A stretch of DNA of 64,000 bases from Leishmania mexicana MHOM/GT/2001/U1103 (Eukaryota > Euglenozoa > Kinetoplastea > Trypanosomatida > Trypanosomatidae): the NCBI RefSeq assembly GCF_000234665.1, contig NC_018337.1, forward strand, positions 520,222-584,221, read 5' to 3'. Both the position numbers and the translations under genes were made by a program. Below the pieces are notes generated by a model. It made no database searches and had not been told where the DNA came from. It saw only the letters and a list, made by a program, of their open reading frames with translations. Shown one piece after another: positions 34,653 through 44,473 of the stretch (position 1 is the first letter of the stretch; each line of letters starts with the position of its first letter).

Positions 34653-36083
34653 GGTGTGCGATGCCAGTCACAGAGTTGGCACCGTTCTCCAGCAAGAGCT
34701 GGGGGTTTTGCTTGCAACGTGGGCAGCGCAGAGATGCGAAGGAAGATGGACGGAGAGGGCGTGAAGAAAGCAAGGAGAGGCGAAAAAGCGGCGCAGCGCA
34801 AGACAGCAGCAACACAAAAGGGGTGCCGGTGGCGCTGGGGAGAGAGAGGGAGGGAGGGAGGGGGAAAGCACCAAGGGGGACTCCCCCCCCCAAAGCAAAA
34901 AAACCGCGGGGCCGCCTGCAGTGGCGCACGCACACCCACACCCACACCCACACACGGTACCGCACGATTCGGTTCGATTGATTACTGCCTCTGAGACAGA
35001 GAGACCTTTTCCCTGTGTTGAACGAAAACACAAGCAAGGACCAAGAGACGCCACACAGAGCGACGACACTGGCATGCATGCGGGCTGCACAGCGGGAGAC
35101 GGAGAGAGACAGAGAGCCTTGCTTTCGCTTTTTTTTTTCGCGTGTACCCACTACGTTCTCTCCCTCTCTCCGTCGGCTGTTTCGCACGTCTTGGCTTGGC
35201 ACCTTCGCACAGCTTCTCTCTTCGATGCTTGCGTGCACTTGTGAAATGCTCCCGTGTGCACATTGGACCAGACAGAGAGGGAGGGGGAGGGGGAAGGGTC
35301 TTGGAGAGGGCACCAGTTGGAGCACAGGCATGAGCACGGAGGAGGGCAGCGCGAGAGGGATGCGGGTAGAGTGCAGAGGTGTGACGAAAAAAAGGGGAGG
35401 AGGGAGGAAACACCGATGAATCGTACGCCTGGCCTCCACGCAAGCAGCCGGAGGTGTAAATGTCACTGCGTCTCTCTCTGTCGGTGCAGCACATACGACC
35501 ATCGCATAGTCTTGCCTCCTTCGATCCGCCCCTCCAAAGTCCTCTTGAAAGGCCAAGACACAACGCAGTAACGACAAGAAAGAAAGCCACCGCAATCACT
35601 GCGCACCGCGTATTCGCACAGGTGCGTGTGTTTGTGTGTGCGTGTGTGCCACATCACCCAGGCGTGTCGGCCGGCCTACGCAAGAATCGTTTCTTTCATT
35701 GTGTGTGTGTGTGTGCTCGACACATCTGTGAATGGACACTGTGACTCAGAACGCGGAACAGAGGTAGCGTAGGCAAGGCACGAAGAGGCGTGCGACTAAG
35801 CCAACCACCACCACAAAAGCGTCGAGGGTAAAAGGTGGGTCGTGCGTTTCATGCGTAATTTTGGTCAGCAGGGTCAAGAGCGCGAGCCGCCCGTTGTACA
35901 CACACACACAACCACAACCACCATCACCATCACCGCAACCAGCACACACATTTATGTGTACACAACGTGCCAAACACCGTACACGCACATAGAAAAGCAT
36001 TGTGACTCGACAATGCGACTGCGTGTGCCAACACGCATGCCATTCGCTCTTTTCCCCCGCCTTGCTGCTTGATGGGAGTTGCT
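34653..36083. other. Intergenic region
   Basis: About 1.4 kb without a gene. Includes an ACACCC hexamer run near 34930-34950, GT runs near 35625-35650 and 35700-35715, and CA/ACC repeats near 35905-35940. Open frames are short and biased. Confidence 0.6.
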
Positions 36084-37163
36084 TCAGGGCTTCGGAGACG
36101 GGGAGGAGGAAGCCGGGTCGCTGTTACGTGGCCCCGGCGGTGCCGCCGCGGCAGGCGTTGATTCAGGTGGCGGTGACGGATGGCTAGCAGCGCTCGTCTC
36201 CGTTGACAGGTGTTTGGCGCGGCTGGTGCCGCAGCGCACGGAATCCCAAGCTGCGTCCCTTCTCTCAAAGCCCGGAAAATGCAGCTCGTCTTCGTCGTCT
36301 CGCAGGCTGCCACTACCGCCGCCTCGGGTCGCCCAACTCGACGTCGACGAATGAGCCCTTCGGGAGCCTGGCATCCCTGCCGGCATGCTCTCGACACTGG
36401 TCGTCGATGCGGCATCAGCAACAGAAGAGGGACCACCGAGGTTGCTGCCGGTACGGCTCTCAGCCCACTCCACACCGCTGGCGGCCTGCTCCATTTCACG
36501 GTGCAGTCCATCGGCGCGGCGGACGGAGCCATCCTCGTGCCCGCGCGAGTCAGCGTTGCCTTGACGCCATTCGATATGCATGCTTTTCGCCACAGGGCAG
36601 GCCTTGTGCAGTTTTTCGGCGAACGCCATCACCTCCTCATGCGAGGCGCCTGGTGCGTCGATGTAGCCAACGACAATTTCTTCGCAGCCAACCGAGTTGT
36701 TTGCCGCCGCCTTTTCAAAGACCATCTGAATGTTTTTGACATCGATGCCTTGTTCCAGCGCCACCTCCGCCGCGTGCGAGGCGGTGCAGTGCTGCAGCAG
36801 CGCCATCACTCCGGCCTTCGCCGACGTCATCTGCGCCACGCTTTCTCTCGCCTCCTTGAAGGACAGCTGTAGCTTCTCCTTCCATGACAGATTGGCGCGC
36901 CTTTGCGCCGCATCCTCTTGCGCCTTCGCAGCTTGCTCGCGGAGGACAGCCTGGTACAGTTCTCTGTGCTGGCGGCGCTTGCCACGCATGACCGGGTCCT
37001 CGTTCGGGTCCTCTCCTTTCAAAAACTCCATTGCTTTGGACGCGGAGTCGACATACGCCTTGGCGCCTTCCCTCGCCTTGTAGGAGACGTACGCCGGAAC
37101 CTTCTTGAGCTCACCCACAAGAACGGCAAGTAGGCCGCAGTGCACTCGTGTGCATCTGTACAT
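36084..37163 (-). CDS. OsmC-like domain protein
   Basis: A 359-aa protein. Residues ~112-200 resemble the second half of the OsmC/Ohr peroxide-resistance fold: LLQHCTASHAAEVALEQGI with Cys126 on a helix, then ACPVAKSM with Cys189, matching the paired reactive and resolving Cys (CPV motif) of the family. OsmC proteins reduce organic hydroperoxides. The N-terminal beta-rich half usual for the family is not apparent; instead residues ~20-110 are highly charged and helical (KRRQHRELYQAVLREQ). The C-terminal ~150 residues are Ser/Gly/Pro-rich and probably disordered. The short hydrophobic N-terminal stretch GLLAVLVG could be part of a targeting signal. The start at 37163 is the first ATG after a tract and AG at about 37198. 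Peroxidase activity is uncertain because half the fold is missing. Confidence 0.55.
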   Translation of the reverse strand: MYRCTRVHCGLLAVLVGELKKVPAYVSYKAREGAKAYVDSASKAMEFLKGEDPNEDPVMRGKRRQHRELYQAVLREQAAKAQEDAAQRRANLSWKEKLQLSFKEARESVAQMTSAKAGVMALLQHCTASHAAEVALEQGIDVKNIQMVFEKAAANNSVGCEEIVVGYIDAPGASHEEVMAFAEKLHKACPVAKSMHIEWRQGNADSRGHEDGSVRRADGLHREMEQAASGVEWAESRTGSNLGGPSSVADAASTTSVESMPAGMPGSRRAHSSTSSWATRGGGSGSLRDDEDELHFPGFERRDAAWDSVRCGTSRAKHLSTETSAASHPSPPPESTPAAAAPPGPRNSDPASSSPSPKP

Positions 37164-37197
37164 GCCGGTTGAGGCGAGACTGCAAAGGCGGGGGTTG

Positions 37198-37275
37198 CTA
37201 GGTGTGCGAAGAATGATGAGAGAGAGTGGGGAGGGGAGGGGGCAGACGGAGGCTATGGAGGAGAGCGAAGAGCTG
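37198..37275 (-). promoter_or_regulatory. Likely spliced-leader acceptor for the OsmC-like gene
   Basis: Long minus-strand C/T tract (complement of 37210-37275) followed by CTAG with AG at 37199-37198; no ATG before 37163. Confidence 0.5.
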
Positions 37276-37502
37276 CAGGGCCCAGGTTGCAGCGGCGGTG
37301 CCGTGAATCGTTTTTTTTTTCGTGCTGTTTTTATTTATTTACGAAGCCAAAACCGCTGACTGTGGCCGATGTTTTCCTCAATCAGTATAGTCGTGGCGTG
37401 TGAGTATGATGAAGGCGTACGGGCGTCTTACATTGCCTATCGTTTCTTTTTTTTTTCGCCCCTTTCGTGAGAAAAGGCAAAGCGAGCCAGATCCATGGCA
37501 GA

Positions 37503-37540
<38 letters not shown>

Positions 37541-38554
37541 TGGCTTCGCAGGGGTCTCTCCTGGCGACAATCAACAGAAGCCAACGTTGCTGCCACACGG
37601 CAGGCACCTCGACGATGGACAATGAGGGAGAGCAAAGAATGGGTGTGGGTGAGGAATGGTGAGCAGCGGGCGCGAGCAGGAAGTAGACGTGTCAATGAAT
37701 GCGAGAGAGAGCAAGTGCATGGGCATCAGAGGATCGACCCGTTGTGCGCCTATTCTCATCAGCCATCGCTGAGCGACTCCGCTCCGCTGCAGAAGAAAAA
37801 AGAGGGCGTGCTGAGGTACCAGCGCAGAGTTGCCGACAACGTATCGGAGAGCCAAACAGCCCTTAGTTGACGCATGTGCTGTTTCCCGAGGGGGAGAGAG
37901 GGAAGTGAACCAGCTGCGGTATGGTGTTGCCACACATTTGCTTAGCTCCTTGTTATCACCAATGCCGTAGTTCAGGTGCAACGGTGGTGTCAAACCCTAC
38001 AACAGAAGATATGGCGACGATGCAATGATACATGCCGATATACACATCTACGTACATATATATATAAAGGTGGGGGCGAGGAGACAAAATGAAAGAGTAC
38101 AGAACAACAACACGCGCACGCGACAAGGCCAACACGAGAAGTCTGCCATGCGCAGCGGACCGTCTATTCGATGCGAAGATGTGCTGTTCTGTGTGTTAGC
38201 GTCCCGCCGTCCTCCTAAATGTACATGTGCGCATGCGTCTGGGAATCGACATCGCGCTCTTCTCCTTTGCTACACACCGACGATGGCGCGACGACTAACA
38301 AACAAGGACAACCCAGTAGCATTGCGGCCCGAGTGCTGGCACAGGTTCGTGGCTGAAGCCACCGTTGCCCCATAAATGCTCGAGCTAGATTACATGCACA
38401 CCACCCTCCGCCAGACACATACACACTAAAGAAATTCAAGGACAGAAAACAAAGAAAAGGAGCAGAGCAAAGAGGGTGCCGCAACTATGCAGAGTAAAGC
38501 ATATACATCAATCTATATATATATATGTGCGTGTGAGCGTTAGCGCGCTCAGCG
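37276..38554. other. Intergenic region
   Basis: No gene. Holds a poly-T run near 37311-37320, a second T-rich run near 37446-37456, a long GT microsatellite at 37505-37541 and two short TA runs. Confidence 0.55.
37505..37541 (+). repeat. GT dinucleotide microsatellite
   Basis: About 18 GT units with one break; the longest dinucleotide run in the window that I noticed. Confidence 0.85.
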
Positions 38555-38559
38555 TCCCT

Positions 38560-39177
38560 CTACCCGGCCCCCTCCCCTCGCCGGTCACAGGCCCCATCGC
38601 CTGGTGCGAAGCAGCCCTGTGCACACGCGCTGCAGCAATGCGCCAACTCCGTCATCGATTAGAGCACCGCCCCCGCATTGCGGGCCGCCTCACAGCGGCT
38701 CCCATCATGCCGGCCGCCACCCCTGGTGCATCTCCCTCGGGGTGACACTCAGGCTCCCCGCACCAGCAGGCAGTGCGAGGGCCGGGGGGGGGAGGTGGAG
38801 TGAGATACGTTCGAGTCGCACGGACACGACGCCCATCACATGGATGGCACACGCGTGTGCACGGTCGCAGGTCGCTCCGACGCAACACCAGTCCCGGACA
38901 TGGCCGCCGACATCGGCAGCCATACATGGCCCTGACCACCCCTACGTCGTAGGCGCTTGACCCTGTCACCACCAGAGGTGGCTGGGCATCTAGCAGGGGC
39001 TAGCGGGGGCTTGGCTTCCCCACGCACAGAAAGCGGGGGCGTACGGGATCCTGTGATACCACGCACTGAGAGGTGTGCCCTCCCCCAAACACCACCACCC
39101 GCCCCGTCATGAGGGAGAGAGGGGGGAGGGAGACATAACAGTGAAGCGGAGACATGCGAAAAGAAAAAAAAAGAAAC
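38560..39177 (+). mobile_element. SIDER-like retroposon, antisense to transcription
   Basis: A ~600-bp GC-rich non-coding block that shares ordered sequence blocks with the minus-strand repeat at 14.4-14.6 kb, including CACCACCAGAGGTGGC and GGCTTCCCCA. It ends in an A-rich tail at 39156-39176. Its 5' part (around 38690-38790: CCCTCGGGGTGACACTC, then GGCAGTGCGAGGGCC) looks like Leishmania SIDER sequence. SIDERs are short, degenerate retroposons related to ingi/L1Tc elements, often in 3' UTRs, where some destabilise mRNAs. This copy is antisense, about 130 bp downstream of the stop of the 938-aa gene. It has no coding capacity. The 5' boundary is approximate. Confidence 0.65.
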
Positions 39178-39306
39178 CCACATATACGAAAAGGGACACC
39201 CATCGGTGAGCGCTTGGCTTAGCCCCCCCCCCTCGTGCGTGGTCGCCTTCAATCACTCGACAACACACGCGCGCGATCGCCATTGCTTCTCCCCGAATCC
39301 TCGCAC

Positions 39307-42123
39307 TCAGTCCAGCTGCATGAAGATCTCGCGTTGCCGATGAATGAACTGGTGATCACCGGTGCGGAAGGGCATGGAGGCTTTGCTCTTCTCTGCCTTG
39401 GCTGTGAGCTCCGCTTGCTGTGCATGTTGCTGCCGTGTAGTGTCAGCATTACCGTCGGTGCTTTCCGGTGTCGAGCCATACGTGGATAGCACATACGATA
39501 CCAACCCTTTGCGCGGCGGAACCGGTGGAAGGGGCAGACTCGCGGAGACACACGTGGGGGCTGACGCGCTCATCGCCGTGTGTAGCTGCGACCGCGTCGA
39601 CGACGGTGCGGATTCGAAGAAGGCAGCCGGGGGCGCCGCGGCAGGAGCGGCTAGATGTGGCGTGCGACGTTCAAGGTAGCCCACGACGGCGCCGACGGTG
39701 TTGCTGCCCAAGCCAGTATTCATGGGTCCCGTCTCGCACTGCCGCGTTCGTAGCTCCCGCTGCTTGCGTGCCCACAGGCTCAGATACGGCATTACTGGCT
39801 GAGACGGCGAACTCTTTGTGGATTCCGCAGCAGAGGTCGGCGGTGCTTCCGAACATGAGGCGGCGGTAATGCTGTGACCTTCACACACTGCTCGCGCCTT
39901 CACAGGTGCGACTCGTCTACTAGTGGCGCTGCTTTCTTGCCCCGGCACAGGCGTACGGGGGTCGAAGAAGGCGAGAGCGTCCGGTGCGTACTGCCGCCGC
40001 TCCGCATCCGCTTGCCGCACCAGCGCCCGCGCATAGGTCTCGTTAAAGTCGATGTAGGCATCATGCTGCTCGACAAGTCGACGAAGACGCACAGAAAGCG
40101 GTTCGCCCGTGTGCTGCGCACTGCAGTGCAGCCGCCCTTCCTCGTCTAGTTTTTGAAGGAGCTGCAGCACGGCAGTCGTGCGTGCCAGCTCCTCTCGCGA
40201 GGCGGCCGTCTCTCGCGGGTGCGTGGCGCAGAAGGCATCGTGGTCATCAAGGGCTGCAATCACATGCGTGGTAGCGTCAGGGCAATGCATAGTGAGACGC
40301 TCGAGGAACGTTAGAAGGGTCGCTCGATCACACTCTTTCAATCGGGCCTTGTACGGGGGTGGAAGGGGTGCGGGATTGCCAGCAGCTTCCTCAGGTTCCC
40401 CCACACTCGCACCAACCTCGCTTGCCTCCACGGGTGAGTGCGGGAGTTGCCATTGCAGTCGCAGCTGCCAGATTTTCGCGACTCCTTGTTGCGCTTTCCA
40501 CAGCACATCAGCTTGCTCCACTACCTGCCGCTCCATCTGCGACATGAACGCGCTGAGACAGTTCTCTTTCTTGGTGGCGAGTGAGCCGTACTCTTGCAGG
40601 ATTCCCTTGTCGAAGCACACCTCCGCGCTCTGCCCGGTGAGCGCCTCGAGAGCTGCCTTCATGTTCCTCTCGCTTACCTCCATCCGCTCACGCAGCTCCA
40701 ACGAGAGCTGCTGGGCGACAGCCACAGCGCTCAGCGCTTCAATTGTCCCCTGTGCCACAGTGTCGCGAAGCACGTCGTCGGCAAGCTTCATCCGCGTGGC
40801 TTGTGCGTCGAGCACAGACTTCTGAGCGGAGATCGTGCGCTGGTACTGCTGGTGTTGCACCTGAACGCGATTCATGAGCTGCACAAAGGCCGCACCCACC
40901 GCGTCGAGCTTCTGCTGCAGCTCGAGAACATACTGCGTGCGCTCCGCTTGCGGATCGCTCACAGCGGTGTCGTTGCGTTTCTCACCCACGCACTCCAGAT
41001 CGTCTTGGCGGGACTGCCGACGCGTCGAGTGCGAGATCGGTGAGGAGGACTGGGTGGATGGCGCCGAGCCCTCATCATCTCCGCTGCCCATCATCAGTGG
41101 TGGGTGCTCTGTAGTGGACTGTGTCGGCGACCCATTCGCCGCCAGGGTTGTGTGCGATGTGCTAGACGACGAACCACTGACTCTTCTCTCGTCCTCGTCG
41201 GCACAAATGCTCTCGAGGACGGTGAAGATGCGTTTCAGTCGCTCTCGCTCATCGTGGTCCGCCTTCGAGATGTGAAACGCCGGTGGATGGGGATCAGAAA
41301 GCATTGCATCAAGCCCACACACATCACGCACCGGGCTGCCGAGCACGTGCATGGCTGCCGAGGCAGCACTTCCGGCTTTCACCCCAAACCAACTCCATTC
41401 CTTAGCGCCTGCGGAACTAAGAAGCATATCTGGTTTCTCCGCCAGCACGTTGGTGTCCTTGCGGATCTGTGTGCCCACGGCGCTGACGCGCTGCAGCAGC
41501 TGCTGAATGCCATTCAGGGCACAGGAGGTCACTGCCTTGGCGTGTTGGAGCTTCTGTCGGCATCTCGACTCCATCAGCTGGATGTAGTCCACTAGACGCT
41601 GGAGTTCGTGACTGTGTGGAAGGTATGACGCGTCCACAAAGCTCTGCCAGATGATTTGGCGGTCTTCCGAAGACTGGCTCTCAATCTTGTGCATGCCGGC
41701 GCGGTGCGCTTGCAGGTACTCCTTCATGACGCGGCCGCCTATCTGTTTTGCTGACAAGTTAGCCTTCGTGAATAGACTGTGGTTGATGGAGGCGAGGGCG
41801 TCCGCAGTAATTTTGGACATCTCCCTCTTAGTGCGGCCAATTCCCCTTTTGCTTTTGACGCGCACCAGAGGCGTTGTCACCCTGGGAGACGGCGTCGAGG
41901 AGCGAATCGACGACGCGGCGCGGGCTCCGCTGCTGCTCCTCCCGCCGATCTGGGACTTCGAGTTGGTCCCTTTCGCCGCCGAGGACGGGTGACGACTCGC
42001 TGACGCCGACACACCAGGCTTCAGCTTTGCATTAGGCGACTGCGGTTTAGTGTCCGTGCCCTGCGCAGGGCCGGCGCTGGTGCGTGTGCCTGTTGAACTG
42101 CGATAAAACGACGTGGACTCCAT
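39307..42123 (-). CDS. Coiled-coil protein of unknown function (938 aa)
   Basis: I do not recognise this protein. Starting MESTSFYRSSTGTRTSAG, the first ~100 residues are Ser/Lys-rich and basic. From about 110 onward there is a conserved-looking helical region (ITADALASINHSLFTKANL, then VMKEYLQAHRAGMHKIESQ and WQSFVDASYLPHSHELQRLV). It is followed by long coiled-coil segments rich in Gln, Glu and Leu (residues ~210-260, ~410-560 and ~640-760) and a Pro/Ala/Ser-rich tail ending HRQREIFMQLD. The pattern suits a cytoskeletal or flagellum-associated structural protein, which is inference only. The open frame extends to 42657, but that part lacks coding character; the ATG at 42123 follows a C/T tract and CTCAG. 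A second ATG ten bases upstream (42133) opens an overlapping frame. Confidence 0.72.
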   Translation of the reverse strand: MESTSFYRSSTGTRTSAGPAQGTDTKPQSPNAKLKPGVSASASRHPSSAAKGTNSKSQIGGRSSSGARAASSIRSSTPSPRVTTPLVRVKSKRGIGRTKREMSKITADALASINHSLFTKANLSAKQIGGRVMKEYLQAHRAGMHKIESQSSEDRQIIWQSFVDASYLPHSHELQRLVDYIQLMESRCRQKLQHAKAVTSCALNGIQQLLQRVSAVGTQIRKDTNVLAEKPDMLLSSAGAKEWSWFGVKAGSAASAAMHVLGSPVRDVCGLDAMLSDPHPPAFHISKADHDERERLKRIFTVLESICADEDERRVSGSSSSTSHTTLAANGSPTQSTTEHPPLMMGSGDDEGSAPSTQSSSPISHSTRRQSRQDDLECVGEKRNDTAVSDPQAERTQYVLELQQKLDAVGAAFVQLMNRVQVQHQQYQRTISAQKSVLDAQATRMKLADDVLRDTVAQGTIEALSAVAVAQQLSLELRERMEVSERNMKAALEALTGQSAEVCFDKGILQEYGSLATKKENCLSAFMSQMERQVVEQADVLWKAQQGVAKIWQLRLQWQLPHSPVEASEVGASVGEPEEAAGNPAPLPPPYKARLKECDRATLLTFLERLTMHCPDATTHVIAALDDHDAFCATHPRETAASREELARTTAVLQLLQKLDEEGRLHCSAQHTGEPLSVRLRRLVEQHDAYIDFNETYARALVRQADAERRQYAPDALAFFDPRTPVPGQESSATSRRVAPVKARAVCEGHSITAASCSEAPPTSAAESTKSSPSQPVMPYLSLWARKQRELRTRQCETGPMNTGLGSNTVGAVVGYLERRTPHLAAPAAAPPAAFFESAPSSTRSQLHTAMSASAPTCVSASLPLPPVPPRKGLVSYVLSTYGSTPESTDGNADTTRQQHAQQAELTAKAEKSKASMPFRTGDHQFIHRQREIFMQLD

Positions 42124-42133
42124 CTTTCCGCAT
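42047..42133 (-). other. Upstream ORF overlapping the start of the 938-aa gene
   Basis: ATG at 42133, ten bases before the main ATG and in a different frame, opens 28 codons ending in TAA at 42049-42047. Both ATGs have A at -3. If the leader is joined upstream at the CTCAG near 42165 or the CATAG near 42178, ribosomes meet this ATG first. Confidence 0.35.
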
Positions 42134-42179
42134 TGTTGTTCCCAGGTTTGTGTTGCCGCTGAGCGAGCGAGGTGTACTA

Positions 42180-44473
42180 TGAAGTGGTAACGGGTCGGGG
42201 GGAGGAGGGTGGTAGGACCAAGGGATGCCTTGATGAGTGTGGCTTCTCTCTTGGCGGGGAAGGGGGGGGTGAGAGAGTGAGTGAGGAAGGCCACTTCCTT
42301 ATGGCAGATGCGGCAAGCGTTTCCGTCTTTCATAGACGTCGGCAGAAGGATAGAGAGACCATATACATGCATGTATGGTACGGTAGATGGAATGCGTCGG
42401 ATGGGAGATGGGGGTGCATGCCAGATGGGAAAGCGGACGCGGAGCAGAATACCCGAATAGGATGCGCATGTGGACGCGTGTGTATCTTGTTTCCATCCAC
42501 GAACCACGTCGCAGCTTTGGCGGCAACGGGGAGTCATCACTCTTCGATGATGGGTGCGCACCACTCGATGGAGTGTAGCTGAGAATATTGAATGCAAGAG
42601 AAGCATCCCGCATCCACCCTGCGCTTCTTCCCTCTTGCCATCCCTCTCCATAGACACTCACGCACGCACCGGGGTACGTCTCGGTGCGTGACGCACTCGA
42701 TGACCAGCTCGGACGACAAACCTACTTGACGGCACGCAATATGTGTGTTGTGTTTTCATCTTTTTCTTTCTTTGGCTTTCCGTTTCAGAGTTCTCTCCAG
42801 TGTCCAGCTTTTTTGGGCGAGGGAGAGCCACCACGAGTATAAAAACAAAAGGGACACGCCACGCACTTTGACATACGTTTGAGGCGCACCGGGGCCAACA
42901 TCGACCGCCCCTCTGCGGAAGCGACGCATCACAACACGCACAAGACAACACAAGCGACAACGAAAGAGCACACACACAGACAGACACAAAAGGACAAAGC
43001 GGTGCGGCAACAGCAATGATGGAAAAAAAGATGATGGAGGCTTGCCAAGGAGTATGTGCGCGCGCGTGTGTGTATGTGTGCGTGCCCACCCGGATTAGAA
43101 GCCGAAAATAAAAGTTATCCGCTGAGTAACAGAGACACCAAACGTGGGAGAGGAGGGAGATGTTGGGGAGAGAGGGGGGGGGGTACAAAGGACAAGAAGA
43201 CGCACACAACAGCCTAACACACACACACACACACACCAAAGAAAAAAGAATGAGCGGCGGACATGACACAAGCGCACGCGCCAGACACGCAGAGAGACCC
43301 ACGCACCGGTCTGAACGACACCACAGATAGAGGGAAAGGGGAGAAGAGGATGCGGGCGGCACTGTGCGCCATCGACAGGACACATAGCGCTGTTAGCGGG
43401 TGGTGGTGGAGAAACGTCACACAAAGGAGGTCTCTGACAACTTCAACTCAACAAGTCATCAGAACAAGAAAAAAGAAGAACAGGAAGAGGAGGCAAAAAC
43501 GAAAGCACTGCTTGAGAGGGAGCCAGTCGCACAGACGGACACGCGGAGAGGGAAGAGAGGCGCGCAAGCCAGAGAGGTGAGAGTCGAGCGAACAAAAAAC
43601 GGCCAGGCGGGCAAGCGCGTACATGCGGATAAGCAGGCACACACCGCGGTCTCACGTGCCACCTGTGCGTTCTTGTCCACATGGTGGACACTCAGAGAGA
43701 GAGGGGGGAAGGGGAAAACTCCGTGACACACACGTACGAGCGTGATGGGAAGGGAAGGTGAGCGGCGGCGACTGCCGCTCACGTTGTTTTCTTTACTCTT
43801 ACTAACGAAGATGGAAACGTCCACGGCCGTCAGCAGTGAGATGACCACACACGCACGGAGAGAGAGAAGACATGCTAAGGGAAGAGACGTCGAAGAAGCC
43901 TCGATCAGAAACCCATTAGTCGGTAACGGAGCCGGCCAAGTACGCACGAACACACACACACTTACAGACTGCTTCTCCTCGCTATACATGAACGCATGTA
44001 TGAGATGAACGGAGCATGAGGTCTGTCAGGTAAGCAGAGCGAAAAACAACAACAGCAAACGGAGCATTCTTACATAGAGGGTCAACACACAACACAACAC
44101 ACGCCCGTGTTGACGCCCGTGTCAGCATTTACGGAAAAAACCACACACACACACACAAAGGTGTAGGCGCGCTCTATTACACTCTCCATTTTTCTTTTGA
44201 AATGCTAAGGGCCATGCAGTACATCTATGAAAACGCACACGTGTCGCAGAGCAGATAGGTGCTCGTTGAGTGGGGAGGGACGGGGATGCAATTTTCTCTG
44301 CTTCGCTGTTATTCATACATTTGTCTTTGTGTCTTTTGCTTCACGAGCTCGCCCTTGACGGTGGGGGAGAGAGATATAGACCGCGCGCCGACTCCGCGTT
44401 GCACCCGCCGAGAGCCCCTCTCTGCCCATTCGTGCTTTCGCCTCACATCTCGCCTTGCGTGACCGCATACAAG
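42180..44473. other. Intergenic region
   Basis: About 2.3 kb without a supportable gene. Contains the pyrimidine tract upstream of the 938-aa gene, CA runs at about 43218-43235 and 44142-44157, a short GT run near 43065, and A-rich plus-strand stretches near 43450-43520. Open frames are short with skewed composition. Confidence 0.6.

Noticed and set aside
34529..34951. Upstream extension of the LRR protein frame
   Set aside because: Would bury the acylation motif; contains the acceptor and G/C-rich repeat sequence.
34928..34953. CACACC-type hexamer run, considered as telomere-like repeat
   Set aside because: Trypanosomatid telomere repeat is TTAGGG; this is a short CA-type microsatellite.
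34965..34990. GGTTCGATT sequence resembling a tRNA T-loop
   Set aside because: No acceptor stem, anticodon arm or D arm can be found around it.
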